From Algoriphagus hitonicola (lineage in GTDB: Bacteria > Bacteroidota > Bacteroidia > Cytophagales > Cyclobacteriaceae), in NCBI RefSeq assembly GCF_900113375.1, contig NZ_FOPC01000021.1, forward strand, positions 1-38,557: a stretch of 38,557 nt of DNA, written 5' to 3'. The notes under the pieces were generated by a model that ran no database searches, was not told the DNA's origin, and saw only the letters and a program-made list of their open reading frames with translations. The translations under genes and the position numbers were made by a program. The first letter of the stretch is position 1; every line of letters begins with the position of its first letter. Shown one piece after another: positions 24,124-32,779 of the stretch.

Positions 24124-25836
24124 TTAGGAATCAATTTTGATTTTATTTTTTCGGCTTTCGAAGTAGGTTGATATTTCCTCCCTGACCAGCGCGTTAAGCG
24201 TCATTTCTTTGGTGAGTCCGCCTTTTCTCCCCACAAGTACTCCATATTTCATGTCCGCATAGCCATCCATTTCGTGGGCATCCGGGTTGATGGCTAGTTT
24301 AACTCCTTGTTCCATCGCATAGCGCACCCACCGCCAATCCAAATCCAGTCGCCAAGGATTGGCATTGATCTCGATCACCACATTGTGCTCCGCGCAGGCG
24401 TCGATGATGGCTTTGTGATCGATGGGATAGCCTTCCCTTCGGAGCAAAAGTCTTCCCGTCGGATGTCCCAAAATCGTGGTGTAGGGGTTTTGAATCGCGG
24501 TGAGCAATCGATTGGTGGCCCTGGTGATATCCATATTTAAAATGGAATGAACCGAAGAGACGATAAAGTCAAACTTTGCCAAAATCTCCTCTGGATAATC
24601 CAAACTCCCATCACCGAGGATGTCACTTTCGATGCCTTTGAAAATTTTAAATGGTGCCAATTCAGCGTTTAAGGAATCGATCTCCTCATGTTGCTTTAAA
24701 ACCTTTTCGATTTCTAGCCCTCCTGCATAGCTGGCAGTTCGAGAGTGATCGGAAATCCCCAAGTATTCATAACCCAATTCCTTACAGTATTCAGCCATTT
24801 GCCGGAGGCTATGTTTTCCATCGCTGTACGTCGAGTGGTTGTGTAAAATCCCCTTGAGGTCTTTTTCCTCCAAAAGGTCCGGGATTTTATTTTCCTTGGC
24901 CAATTCAACCTCATCAAGACCTTCACGCATTTCGATCGGAATAAACTGAAGATGATTTTGACTGAAGAATTCACTTTCGTCCTTAAACCCATTTTTCAAC
25001 AGCTTATCTGCGACTGTTTCTTTTTCATTTAAAAAAGACTGCAAGTGCAAAGGAGAAGCACTTAAGGCATATTTTTTTCCGGGGAAATCCTGAATGGAAC
25101 AAAAATGAATGGCAAAGTTTAAATCTTGGTCGTTAATCTTTCCGCGAAAAGAAAAGGGGCTGGACTGACTGAGATCCAACTGAAACTCGGGAAAGGTTTT
25201 CAAAGATTTTTTTACTGATGGGAGATTTTCTGAACCAATCAACCATTCAGCCGTGGAGATGATTTCCATTTTTCTAGCAAATTCACCTACCAAAGCCAAA
25301 TTAGCATCTGGGAGCTGCTCACTTAGTTTATAGGTCAGCGAATCGATGACCTCTTCGATATCTGCATAGAGCCATTTTCCCGCATTGGAAGCTTTGAATT
25401 CTAGATTTTGAATGATGGTTTCTTGAGTTTTTTCGCCGAAACCTTTGATTTTGGCCACTTTGCCGCTTTGGCAGGCTTCCATCAATTCGTGAGTGGAGGT
25501 GATGCCGAGTTCCTCCCAGAGTGTTTTTACTTTCTTAGGACCCAAGCCTTTTATCTCCAAAACTTCCAGGATTCCCTGTGGAGTCTTTTCGATCAATTGG
25601 TCGAGTTGGGCAAAAGATTCGGTCTCTTTCAGAGAAAGAATTGCCTCCAAAATACTCTTCCCCACTCCCGGGATTTTGCTCAGTTCAGATTCACTGAGTG
25701 TCATAATATCCGCGTCTCCGCGCTCGAGTGAATTGAGTGCGGATTGGTAACTCCGGATTTTAAAAGGATTTTCATCATGCAGCTCCATGAGTTGAATGCA
25801 GAGCTTGATTTTCTTTAAAATGGTCTTGTGGTCCAA
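24124..25836 (-). CDS. PolX-like HhH/PHP phosphoesterase with apparently inactive polymerase domain
   Basis: A 570-residue protein with the layout of bacterial family-X polymerases. It has an N-terminal 8-kDa-like helix-hairpin-helix region (1-100; IPGVGKSILEAI, IKGLGPKKVKTLW), a third HhH (IKGFGEKTQE, 130-139), a pol-beta-like palm (about 155-300) and a C-terminal PHP domain (about 325-570). In the palm, the place of the GS-RR...DxD motif reads GEFARKMEIISTAEW, so the two metal-binding Asp are Thr195 and Glu197. A possible third Asp remains (D238 in QDLNF). The PHP ligands look complete: H332-N-H334, D339, SDH (362-364), SVHS, HPTGR, NPDAHE. This predicts loss of synthesis and retention of 3'-5' exonuclease or AP-endonuclease-type PHP activity. 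It is a DNA repair candidate, divergent from the EVE gene. Confidence 0.88.
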   Translation of the reverse strand: MDHKTILKKIKLCIQLMELHDENPFKIRSYQSALNSLERGDADIMTLSESELSKIPGVGKSILEAILSLKETESFAQLDQLIEKTPQGILEVLEIKGLGPKKVKTLWEELGITSTHELMEACQSGKVAKIKGFGEKTQETIIQNLEFKASNAGKWLYADIEEVIDSLTYKLSEQLPDANLALVGEFARKMEIISTAEWLIGSENLPSVKKSLKTFPEFQLDLSQSSPFSFRGKINDQDLNFAIHFCSIQDFPGKKYALSASPLHLQSFLNEKETVADKLLKNGFKDESEFFSQNHLQFIPIEMREGLDEVELAKENKIPDLLEEKDLKGILHNHSTYSDGKHSLRQMAEYCKELGYEYLGISDHSRTASYAGGLEIEKVLKQHEEIDSLNAELAPFKIFKGIESDILGDGSLDYPEEILAKFDFIVSSVHSILNMDITRATNRLLTAIQNPYTTILGHPTGRLLLRREGYPIDHKAIIDACAEHNVVIEINANPWRLDLDWRWVRYAMEQGVKLAINPDAHEMDGYADMKYGVLVGRKGGLTKEMTLNALVREEISTYFESRKNKIKIDS

Positions 25837-25989
25837 AACTTTTATTTATTTAGAATTTAATGGAGACAAATGTGCGGAAATATTGTTTCAATTTAAAGTT
25901 TAAAAATCTATCTTAAAATTCATTTCCTAGGAAAGTCTAACCTGGCTTTTTTAAAGGATAGATTGGACAGGATTAAAAGAGAATGAGAT

Positions 25990-26394
25990 ATGAACCGTAG
26001 GTATTGGATGGTAAAAAGTGAACCTTCCTCCTATTCCTGGGAGGATTTTGAGTCAAAGGGTATGGATGTCTGGGATGGCGTACGAAACTATCAAGCGCGC
26101 AATTACCTCAGGGAAATGAAACTGAAGGATCAGGTACTTTTTTATCACAGTGGAAAAGAAAAAGCAGTGGTAGGACTTGCTGAGGTCGTTGCAGAAGCTT
26201 ACCCGGAACCCAAGGCTGAAGATTGGGTGTCGGTAGACCTAAAGGCGGTCAGGAAGTTGGATTCTCCTGTGAGCCTACAAGCGATCAAAGCAGAAGAAGG
26301 ACTTTCGGAATTGCCCATTCTAAAACAATCCAGGCTGTCGGTTTTGCCGTTAAGTAAGGAAGAGTTTGAATTATTGATAAAAATGACCCAATGA
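25990..26394 (+). CDS. EVE domain-containing protein
   Basis: A 134-residue protein made of a single EVE (PUA-like) domain. It has YWMVKSEPSSYSWEDFESKG, the W-D-G-V-R-N-Y-Q-A-R-N motif, LKDQVLFYHSGKEKAVVGLAEV and a C-terminal LSELPILKQSRLSVLPLS. Length is normal for the stand-alone family (thymocyte nuclear protein 1-like). EVE domains bind modified bases in nucleic acids. The ATG at 25990 is the only sensible start. Its stop overlaps the next start by 4 nt (ATGA at 26391-26394), implying translational coupling with an unknown secreted protein. Confidence 0.93.
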   Translation: MNRRYWMVKSEPSSYSWEDFESKGMDVWDGVRNYQARNYLREMKLKDQVLFYHSGKEKAVVGLAEVVAEAYPEPKAEDWVSVDLKAVRKLDSPVSLQAIKAEEGLSELPILKQSRLSVLPLSKEEFELLIKMTQ

Positions 26395-28013
26395 GATACG
26401 CGCTGATCCTATTATTTTTAGTCTTACCCTATTTTTCCTCTTTAGCTCAAGTGAAGTTCTTGGCTAGATTTGAGGTAGAATCTGGAGATTTTGACCCTAC
26501 GTTTGAGATGGTGCCTATCCGTCAAGGCTTGGTCTCATTTCGGACCATCTCCAATGGTTCCTTTAACGTAGATCGGGTTTTTCAATATTTTATTTCTGAC
26601 GAAAATCTCAATTCGGAAAACATCGTGGAGTTACCTGTCAAAAACGGATTTGACATGATCGGATATGACCTTGAGGGAGAAAATTTATTCATTATTTTTC
26701 AAAAGGGGAGCTCACTTTCCTCAGAAAAATATGTCCTCCAAATCGATTTAGAAACCAGAGAAGGAAAGGAATATGCGCTCAATAACCTTTTGGAGATGTC
26801 TTTGAGTGAGTTTTTGGTTCAGGAGCGAAGTGTGATTGTCATGGGAATACCGGATACTCGACCTGTGGTTCAAATATTTAACCTGGATAATAAATCCGTT
26901 CACACGGTTCAGGGGATTTATGGGAATGACACTCAGATTCTCCAAATCCGAAAGCGCCCGGATATTGCGTCTTTTGAGGTTGTGCTGAGTAGAAAAGGCA
27001 AATACCGTGAGCGGGAAATCAGCATCAATAGCTACGATCTTGAGGGTAATTTGCTGAGAGAGATTGATATTGACCAATTTGGTGATGAAGGACAGGAGAT
27101 TATGGACGCCATTTTGGTTTCTCGTCCTAATTACCGTCAAATGATGGTTGGGGCTTTTGGTCTAGAGCGTAGGAATTCCTATCAGGGGATGTATGCGCTG
27201 GATATCAATGAATTTGGTGAATATGAAGAGCGGTTGTACACCTTGTCTGACTTTCCGGAGTTTTACAATTATTTGGATGAAAGGGGAAAGTTGCGAAAAG
27301 CCAAGGAAGTAGAAAAAGCGATCAAGAAGGAAAAAGTCCCCAGTATTCAAGATAACTATTCGATCAGACAGGTCATTCAATTGAATGATGGAGTCTTACT
27401 TTATTTTGATCATTATGACGTAGTCAATACGAGAGGGAATTCTCGAAATACTTCGTATAGCTCCCGAACCCTATATCGTCCCTTTCCTAATCAAGGATTG
27501 GGAGGCGGTGGCGTTTATAATCCATTTCCAACCACCCCCGTTTCTCCAAATACCCTCAATTTTCAATTAGAAACAGAGTTTACTTATGTTTCTGCGCATT
27601 TTATCTGGCTTGGAAATGAAGGTCAGGTAATTTGGGACAATGCCACTACTTACAATAACCTGAGAACAAATTATCCGGAAAGCTTTGGGGAAATAGCCTT
27701 GGTCGAGGATGAATTTTACCATGCGTATGTGAGAGATGATAAAATCGTGCTTTCTTATCTCAAATCAGGCGAAAAAGTATTTGAAGATTTGGATTTTGAG
27801 ATTGAATTGATTGAAGAAAATGAGCGAATATCGCAGACTAATTACAATACACTGAGGCTAATCCACTGGTATGATCGATACTTTTTACTGACGGGCACTC
27901 AAAAAATCCGCTACCAAAAAGAGGAAGGTGGTTCGGCTTCTCGGGATGTGTATTTTGTGAGCAAAGTTTTGTTTGCGGGCGATTTGTACGAGCCGGAAGA
28001 GAAACTCGAGTAG
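26391..28013 (+). CDS. secreted protein of unknown function (540 aa)
   Basis: The signal peptide is MRYALILLFLVLPYFSSLAQ, cleavage near residue 20. I do not recognise the family. The body is beta-strand-rich with repeated aromatic/acidic segments (NVDRVFQYFISDENLN, YALNNLLEM, NFQLETEFTYVSAHFIWLGNEGQVIWDN, YFLLTGTQKIRYQ). This could be propeller-like, but no clear repeat register is visible. Residues about 345-390 form a Gly/Pro/Ser/Asn-rich linker (NPFPTTPVSPN). It overlaps the EVE gene by 4 nt, and pyrR begins 34 nt after its stop. The likely location is the periplasm. The function and the reason for coupling to the EVE gene are unknown. Confidence 0.75.
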   Translation: MRYALILLFLVLPYFSSLAQVKFLARFEVESGDFDPTFEMVPIRQGLVSFRTISNGSFNVDRVFQYFISDENLNSENIVELPVKNGFDMIGYDLEGENLFIIFQKGSSLSSEKYVLQIDLETREGKEYALNNLLEMSLSEFLVQERSVIVMGIPDTRPVVQIFNLDNKSVHTVQGIYGNDTQILQIRKRPDIASFEVVLSRKGKYREREISINSYDLEGNLLREIDIDQFGDEGQEIMDAILVSRPNYRQMMVGAFGLERRNSYQGMYALDINEFGEYEERLYTLSDFPEFYNYLDERGKLRKAKEVEKAIKKEKVPSIQDNYSIRQVIQLNDGVLLYFDHYDVVNTRGNSRNTSYSSRTLYRPFPNQGLGGGGVYNPFPTTPVSPNTLNFQLETEFTYVSAHFIWLGNEGQVIWDNATTYNNLRTNYPESFGEIALVEDEFYHAYVRDDKIVLSYLKSGEKVFEDLDFEIELIEENERISQTNYNTLRLIHWYDRYFLLTGTQKIRYQKEEGGSASRDVYFVSKVLFAGDLYEPEEKLE

Positions 28014-28047
28014 AAATTCTTTATATATTTACGGGCAAATCCAACCC

Positions 28048-28596
28048 ATGCAAAAAAGGCTAGTCTTAGATCAGGAGCAAATCGGGATTATCATCCAGCG
28101 GTTTTGCCATCAATTGATCGAAAACCATCACGATTTTGAGAATACTGTTCTTCTGGGTCTCCAGCCTAGGGGAGTGGTTTTGTTGGACCATTTGGCGCCA
28201 GTCCTAGAGCGGATTTCTGGCAAAAAAATACCCGTTGGGTATTTGGATGCTACTTTTCATAGAGACGACTTTCGAAGAAGAGATTTTCCGCTGAAAGCGA
28301 ATGAGACTAAAATAGATTTTTTGGTAGAAGGCAAAAGCGTGATTTTGGTAGATGATGTGCTGTACAAAGGGAGAAGTGTACGGGCTGCCATGGATGCTAT
28401 GATTGCCTTTGGTAGACCCCAAAAAGTAGAACTGATGGTGCTTGTGGACCGGAAACTTACCCGGGATTATCCGATCATGCCGGATTACTACGGGATTCGG
28501 GTCAATACGCTCGAGTCACAGTACGTCGTGGTCGAATGGGAATCACAAGGCCAAGAAAAAGATGCAGTTTGGATCACCGAGAAAGTCAAAAATTAA
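28048..28596 (+). CDS. pyrR: PyrR-type uracil phosphoribosyltransferase/pyrimidine regulator
   Basis: A 182-residue protein from ATG 28048 (MQKRLVLDQEQIG); a longer in-frame extension upstream runs into the preceding gene and was not used. It has a type I phosphoribosyltransferase fold with the PRPP loop VILVDDVLYKGRSVRAA (98-114), the N-terminal GLQPRGVVLLDHL and LDATFHRDDFRRRD, all characteristic of PyrR. PyrR binds pyr mRNA in many Bacillota and also has UPRT activity. The partner pyrB follows after 2 nt. The 34-nt gap upstream is too short for a classical attenuator, so RNA-based regulation at this site is not evident. Confidence 0.93.
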   Translation: MQKRLVLDQEQIGIIIQRFCHQLIENHHDFENTVLLGLQPRGVVLLDHLAPVLERISGKKIPVGYLDATFHRDDFRRRDFPLKANETKIDFLVEGKSVILVDDVLYKGRSVRAAMDAMIAFGRPQKVELMVLVDRKLTRDYPIMPDYYGIRVNTLESQYVVVEWESQGQEKDAVWITEKVKN

Positions 28597-28598
28597 CC

Positions 28599-29525
28599 AT
28601 GTCTCAACTCAGCAGCCGACACCTTTTAGGAATCAAAAACCTCTCAGCGACTGATATTCAATTGATATTGGATACGGCCGAAAACTTCAAAGAGGTAATC
28701 AATCGCCCGATCAAAAAAGTACCTTCTCTTCGGGATATTACGATTGCAAACGTTTTTTTTGAAAACTCCACCCGGACCCGACTTTCGTTTGAGCTGGCCG
28801 AAAAGCGGCTTTCTGCGGATGTGATCAATTTTTCTTCTAGTAATAGCTCAGTCAAAAAAGGAGAGACCCTCGTCGATACCGTCAACAATATTCTCTCCAT
28901 GAAAGTGGATATGGTCGTCATGCGACACAGCAGTCCGGGAGCCCCACATTTTCTAGCCAGAAATGTCAAAGCCAATATCGTCAATGCTGGAGACGGTACG
29001 CACGAGCATCCGACGCAGGCGTTGCTGGATGCCTTCTCTATTCGAGAAAAATTGGGTACGCTTGAAGGGAAAAGAGTAGCGATTATCGGGGATATCCTTC
29101 ACTCGCGAGTGGCGCTCTCCAATATTTTCTGTCTGCAAAAAATGGGGGCAGAAGTAATGGTCTGTGGACCGATTACCCTATTGCCCAAGCATATCGAAAG
29201 TCTCGGTGTCAAAGTAGAATTGGATATCAAAAAAGCCCTGCAATGGTGTGATGTAGCCAATGTCCTTCGTATTCAACTTGAGCGTCAGCAGATCAAATAC
29301 TTCCCGAGTCTTCGCGAATATTCACTGTACTACGGCATCAATAAAAAACTTCTCAATCAACTCGATAAAGAAATTGTCATCATGCATCCCGGACCGATCA
29401 ACCGAGGAGTGGAGCTTTCATCGGATGTCGCAGATTCGGAGCATTCGATCATCCTGGAGCAAGTCCAAAATGGGGTTGCTGTGCGAATGGCCGTGCTCTA
29501 TCTTTTGGCAGCAGTCAAAAATTAA
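28599..29525 (+). CDS. pyrB: aspartate carbamoyltransferase catalytic subunit
   Basis: A 308-residue protein from ATG 28599, 2 nt after the pyrR stop. It catalyses carbamoyl phosphate + L-aspartate to carbamoyl-L-aspartate, the first committed pyrimidine step. The carbamoyl-phosphate motif is S56-T57-R58-T59-R60 in FFENSTRTRLSFELA. MRHSSPGAPHFLA, NAGDGTHEHPTQALLDAFS and the C-terminal MHPGPINRGVELSSDVAD complete the signature. The protein is full length. No pyrI follows, so it is probably an unregulated or class-C type trimer. A terminator follows immediately. Confidence 0.96.
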   Translation: MSQLSSRHLLGIKNLSATDIQLILDTAENFKEVINRPIKKVPSLRDITIANVFFENSTRTRLSFELAEKRLSADVINFSSSNSSVKKGETLVDTVNNILSMKVDMVVMRHSSPGAPHFLARNVKANIVNAGDGTHEHPTQALLDAFSIREKLGTLEGKRVAIIGDILHSRVALSNIFCLQKMGAEVMVCGPITLLPKHIESLGVKVELDIKKALQWCDVANVLRIQLERQQIKYFPSLREYSLYYGINKKLLNQLDKEIVIMHPGPINRGVELSSDVADSEHSIILEQVQNGVAVRMAVLYLLAAVKN

Positions 29526-29540
29526 GAACACAAAAGCGTA

Positions 29541-29580
29541 AAAAAGCGGCTGCCTCAATCTTATGGGACAGCCGTTTTTT
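29541..29580 (+). terminator. rho-independent terminator after pyrB
   Basis: AAAAAGCGGCTG (29541-29552) pairs with CAGCCGTTTTTT (29569-29580), with a 16-nt loop and a following T-rich tail. It ends the pyrR-pyrB unit. Confidence 0.85.
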
Positions 29581-29615
29581 CTTTCTCAGAAGTTTGAACT
29601 TTCAAATTTCAACTG

Positions 29616-30224
29616 TTAAATCCCTCGCCATCGCCCGCCACCTACGTAGAAACCAAGTGTGAATCCGAAATATTGATTAATCGCCTCACCGATGACCTGA
29701 CCGGAAGTGTCTTGAAGGTTGCTGTTCGGGACAAAATTGTACTCGGCTCCCATTCTGAATTTGCCCAGTTCCAAGCCCGCTCTGACCATTGGCGCCCATT
29801 CAAAAGTTGCTTCCAAATCTCCTGTATCGGAATTGTCTATTGCAGAGGCATCTATCTCTACTGCACTCAAGGCATAATACCCAAAGCCTGCCCCAATAAA
29901 CGGAGCAAAATTACTTCCCCCATTATTAAAATAATAATCCAAGGTACCTCCGACAGAGGCATTCGCGGAGACTTCACCTTCGTAGTCCTCGGAGATATCA
30001 TAGTAAGTCACATCTTTTGCCAATCCGGCAATTCCCATCCTTAGCCCAAAATTCAGATTATTTGCCAAATTGATTTTTGGTTCCAGGTTTAGAAGTACAC
30101 CGATACCACCTCCCTGGGGAATAGCCGGGCCGAGGTCCATTCCAAATCGGAATTTACCGGCCTGTTGACCAAATGAAAGTGAGCTGCAAAGAATCAGCGC
30201 GAAAATAATCGTTAGTTTTTTCAT
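29616..30224 (-). CDS. outer membrane beta-barrel protein
   Basis: A 202-residue protein from ATG 30224 (MKKLTIIFALILCSSLSFGQ, signal peptide cleaved after about residue 20); an upstream in-frame extension to 30272 was rejected because it places residues before a normal signal. Alternating-hydrophobicity strands with many Gly and aromatics (FRFGMDLGPAIPQGGG, NFGLRMGIAGLA, ASVGGTLDYYF, FAPFIGAGFGYYAL, MVRAGLELGKFRMGAEYNF, YFGFTLGFYVGG) indicate an eight-stranded OmpA/OmpX-like barrel. The role is unknown. It is divergent from the ABC transporter genes. Confidence 0.85.
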   Translation of the reverse strand: MKKLTIIFALILCSSLSFGQQAGKFRFGMDLGPAIPQGGGIGVLLNLEPKINLANNLNFGLRMGIAGLAKDVTYYDISEDYEGEVSANASVGGTLDYYFNNGGSNFAPFIGAGFGYYALSAVEIDASAIDNSDTGDLEATFEWAPMVRAGLELGKFRMGAEYNFVPNSNLQDTSGQVIGEAINQYFGFTLGFYVGGGRWRGI

Positions 30225-30325
30225 GGGGCTATTTTGTTTTTTTTGAATTGGATTGCTCAAAAAAGATTCCACTTCTTATAAACTTACTCATAAGTCTTAT
30301 AGTTTTAGCAAAAAATACACTTTTC

Positions 30326-31048
30326 ATGCTTCAAGTAAAAAATTTGATCAAAAAATATGGTAAGCATCTCGCTGTGGATGATATCACTTTTCAGTTGGAT
30401 GGGGGCGAAGTGGTCGGGCTTTTGGGTCCAAATGGCGCCGGAAAAAGTACCACAATGAAGTGTATTGTGGGATTGCTTCGCAAAACCTCCGGAGAGATTT
30501 ATATCGGTGGTCATGATCATCTCTCGGTGGAGGCAAAGCGTTTTTTCAGCTACATTCCCGAAACTCCCTATGTGTATGATTTGCTCACAGTTAGAGAACA
30601 TATGCAGTTTATTGCTCAAGCTTATCACGTCAGTAATTGGAAAGAAAAGGCGGATGAACTGATGGAAACCTATGATCTAAGCGACAAGGCAACTAAACTG
30701 GGTCGGGATTTGTCCAAAGGTATGCGGCAAAAAGTTTCGATTTGCTGTGCTTTGCTGCCGGATCCGCAGGTATTGTTTTTTGATGAACCCATGATCGGTT
30801 TGGATCCCAAAGCCATCAAAAATACCAAGCGGATTTTTGCCAATCTCAAAAATGCGGGAAAGACGATTTTGGTCAGTACTCACTTGATCGACTCGGTGGA
30901 GTCTATTGCAGATCGAATTATGATTATGAAAGATGGTAAAATCCTCGGTAATGATACCATCACCAATCTGAAGCAACAATTTGTGACTTCCGATAATGAG
31001 AGTTTGGAGGATATATTTTTAGAGCTGACCAAAGATGCAAGAGATTAA
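30326..31048 (+). CDS. ABC transporter ATP-binding protein
   Basis: A 240-residue protein from ATG 30326 (MLQVKNLIKKYG), the usual start just ahead of the first beta strand; upstream in-frame starts back to 30248 were rejected. Walker A is GPNGAGKST (34-42), the signature is LSKGMRQK (129-136), Walker B is VLFFDEP with D153/E154, and the H-loop His is H186 in STHLI. It resembles ABC-2-type exporter ATPases. The stop lies 14 nt inside the following permease gene, so the two form one transporter. The substrate is unknown. Confidence 0.93.
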   Translation: MLQVKNLIKKYGKHLAVDDITFQLDGGEVVGLLGPNGAGKSTTMKCIVGLLRKTSGEIYIGGHDHLSVEAKRFFSYIPETPYVYDLLTVREHMQFIAQAYHVSNWKEKADELMETYDLSDKATKLGRDLSKGMRQKVSICCALLPDPQVLFFDEPMIGLDPKAIKNTKRIFANLKNAGKTILVSTHLIDSVESIADRIMIMKDGKILGNDTITNLKQQFVTSDNESLEDIFLELTKDARD

Positions 31049-32669
31049 GCTACTGTTCAGAAAGGATTTATTCATTCTGAAAAACAACCTTTTATTGATT
31101 CTCAAAAATCCCCTTCGGCTATTGCCTTATGGAGGGATGTTGGCGTATTTTTTCTTCATTTATACCATGCGGCTCAATGATCGGAGTGAAGAGCGGGAAT
31201 CCATGCCTGATTTGGGAGCGGATGGTTTACCTGAGATTAATTTTGCTGCACAAAATTTAAGTGGTGGGCTGACTATTTTAGCTTTGATATTTTTGTTGTA
31301 CCAACTCTTCAGGGCTACCAAAAAAAACGTGAGTTTTTTCTCCATGGCAGACGTGAATTTTCTTTTCACCAGTCCTGCAAAACCCCAGAATATTTTGATT
31401 TACTACATGGGAAGGTCGATTCTGCCTTCTCTTGGAGGGAGTATTATTTTTTTGGTATACGGAGCGAGTCAAATGGCCGGGACCTTTGATTTCAGTCCAG
31501 TTAATCTTTTCTTCCTGCTGATGAGTTTTGCCCTGTTTTTCTTTTTGCTTTCTCCGATCCGGTTCCTGGTCTACACGCTTCATACCAAATATGATCTGAT
31601 GGAAACGATCAAAACCGGTATCACCGTGCTTGCCGTTATTTTGGGATCGATGATCTTGATCCCCGGTTTGCTTGCGGATAAATTCTGGCAGGGGATGTTT
31701 TCCTGGATTGCGTCTCCTTGGTTTGATCTTTTTCCCTTCGTCGGGTGGAGTAGGGGGATGTTGACTTTTGTTTTGCATGAAAATTTGATTTTAGCCACGG
31801 CATTTTTAGGCTTGTATATTTTGGCTTATTATATCATCGTCCGCTTAGTGCTGCAGTTTTCAGGGTATTATTATGAAGATGTGCTGGAGGCAACCAAGAC
31901 CAATGAGGAGCAGCGCGAAAAAATCAAGGGAGAGAGCGAGACTTCAGATGGAGCTTTCAGTCTCAATGCTAAAAAGCAATTGGCTTTACCTGATTTTGGT
32001 GCAGGAGCTAAGGCTTTTTATTGGAGGAATTACGTCCACTCGAGCCGTCAGGATTTTCATCCACTTTTTGGGATTTATAGTTTGGTCATGGCTGGATTGG
32101 GAATTGCCTTTGGGACACTTTCCCGTTTTGACTGGTTTTCGCACAAAGTCCTCAATGTGTATTTGTTGATTTTATTGGGTTTTTATTTTCTGGCTGGAAT
32201 CGGCCGTGCATCTGTTGGAGACTTGAAAAAACCCTATTTCTTTTTGATTCCTGCTAGCTGGTCGGCTAAGTTCTGGAATGTCATCAAGCTGGATTTGATT
32301 CAGATTTCACTTTTTGCCGTGGTGATGATTGTTCCGTCGGTAGTGATTGCGGAGCTACATTTGTTGGTGATTCCACTTTTTATCTTGGGGATCTTGATTT
32401 CTTATTTAATAGGTTTGTCGATTAATTTGATTCCTCAGATTGCCTTGGAAGAAAGCTGGGACAAAAAACTGATCAAGCCACTGATGATCGGAGGGATATT
32501 CCTTTTTGGGATTATTCCGACCTTGATTTTTGCAGTGATTATCTTTGTGTTTTTGAAGCAATTTGTATGGATGCTTCTAGTCATGGTACTCGGAATGGGA
32601 ATTCTGTCCGCAATTTTGGTTCACGTGGTCTTGGATGTGCTGAAAAAGTTGGAGTTTAAAGAGATTTGA
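31035..32669 (+). CDS. ABC transporter permease (putative ABC exporter, large membrane subunit)
   Basis: A 544-residue multi-pass membrane protein starting MQEIKLLFRKDLFILKNN. It has hydrophobic segments at about 30-50, 75-95, 125-150, 165-180, 195-220, 250-275, 350-375, 385-405, 420-460 and 480-540, with a charged cytoplasmic insertion at about 285-330. Length and layout match large exporter permeases that act with a single ATPase. It overlaps the ATPase gene by 14 nt, implying coupled translation. The cargo cannot be predicted from the sequence. No strong terminator was found before the next gene. Confidence 0.85.
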   Translation: MQEIKLLFRKDLFILKNNLLLILKNPLRLLPYGGMLAYFFFIYTMRLNDRSEERESMPDLGADGLPEINFAAQNLSGGLTILALIFLLYQLFRATKKNVSFFSMADVNFLFTSPAKPQNILIYYMGRSILPSLGGSIIFLVYGASQMAGTFDFSPVNLFFLLMSFALFFFLLSPIRFLVYTLHTKYDLMETIKTGITVLAVILGSMILIPGLLADKFWQGMFSWIASPWFDLFPFVGWSRGMLTFVLHENLILATAFLGLYILAYYIIVRLVLQFSGYYYEDVLEATKTNEEQREKIKGESETSDGAFSLNAKKQLALPDFGAGAKAFYWRNYVHSSRQDFHPLFGIYSLVMAGLGIAFGTLSRFDWFSHKVLNVYLLILLGFYFLAGIGRASVGDLKKPYFFLIPASWSAKFWNVIKLDLIQISLFAVVMIVPSVVIAELHLLVIPLFILGILISYLIGLSINLIPQIALEESWDKKLIKPLMIGGIFLFGIIPTLIFAVIIFVFLKQFVWMLLVMVLGMGILSAILVHVVLDVLKKLEFKEI

Positions 32670-32726
32670 CCTAGGTCGTAAAATCGGTAAAGCACACCAA
32701 ATTTTCTTCGGTTTTCTACGGTTTCA

Positions 32727-32758
32727 TTCGAGTAGGCAAGAAAAATACTGTAATTTTG
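32727..32758 (+). promoter_or_regulatory. Bacteroidota-type promoter of the cystathionine beta-synthase gene
   Basis: TAATTTTG at 32751-32758 matches the -7 consensus TAnnTTTG. A weak -33 element TTCG (32727-32730, one mismatch to TTTG) lies 20 nt upstream. The distance to the ATG at 32780 predicts a leader of about 15 nt. Confidence 0.5.
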
Positions 32759-32779
32759 ACAGACCAAATATAACAGACT

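Noticed and set aside
31278..31778. 166-residue minus-strand ORF inside the ABC permease gene
   Set aside because: Antisense to transmembrane-coding sequence; composition rich in Lys/Gln/Pro as expected for such shadows.
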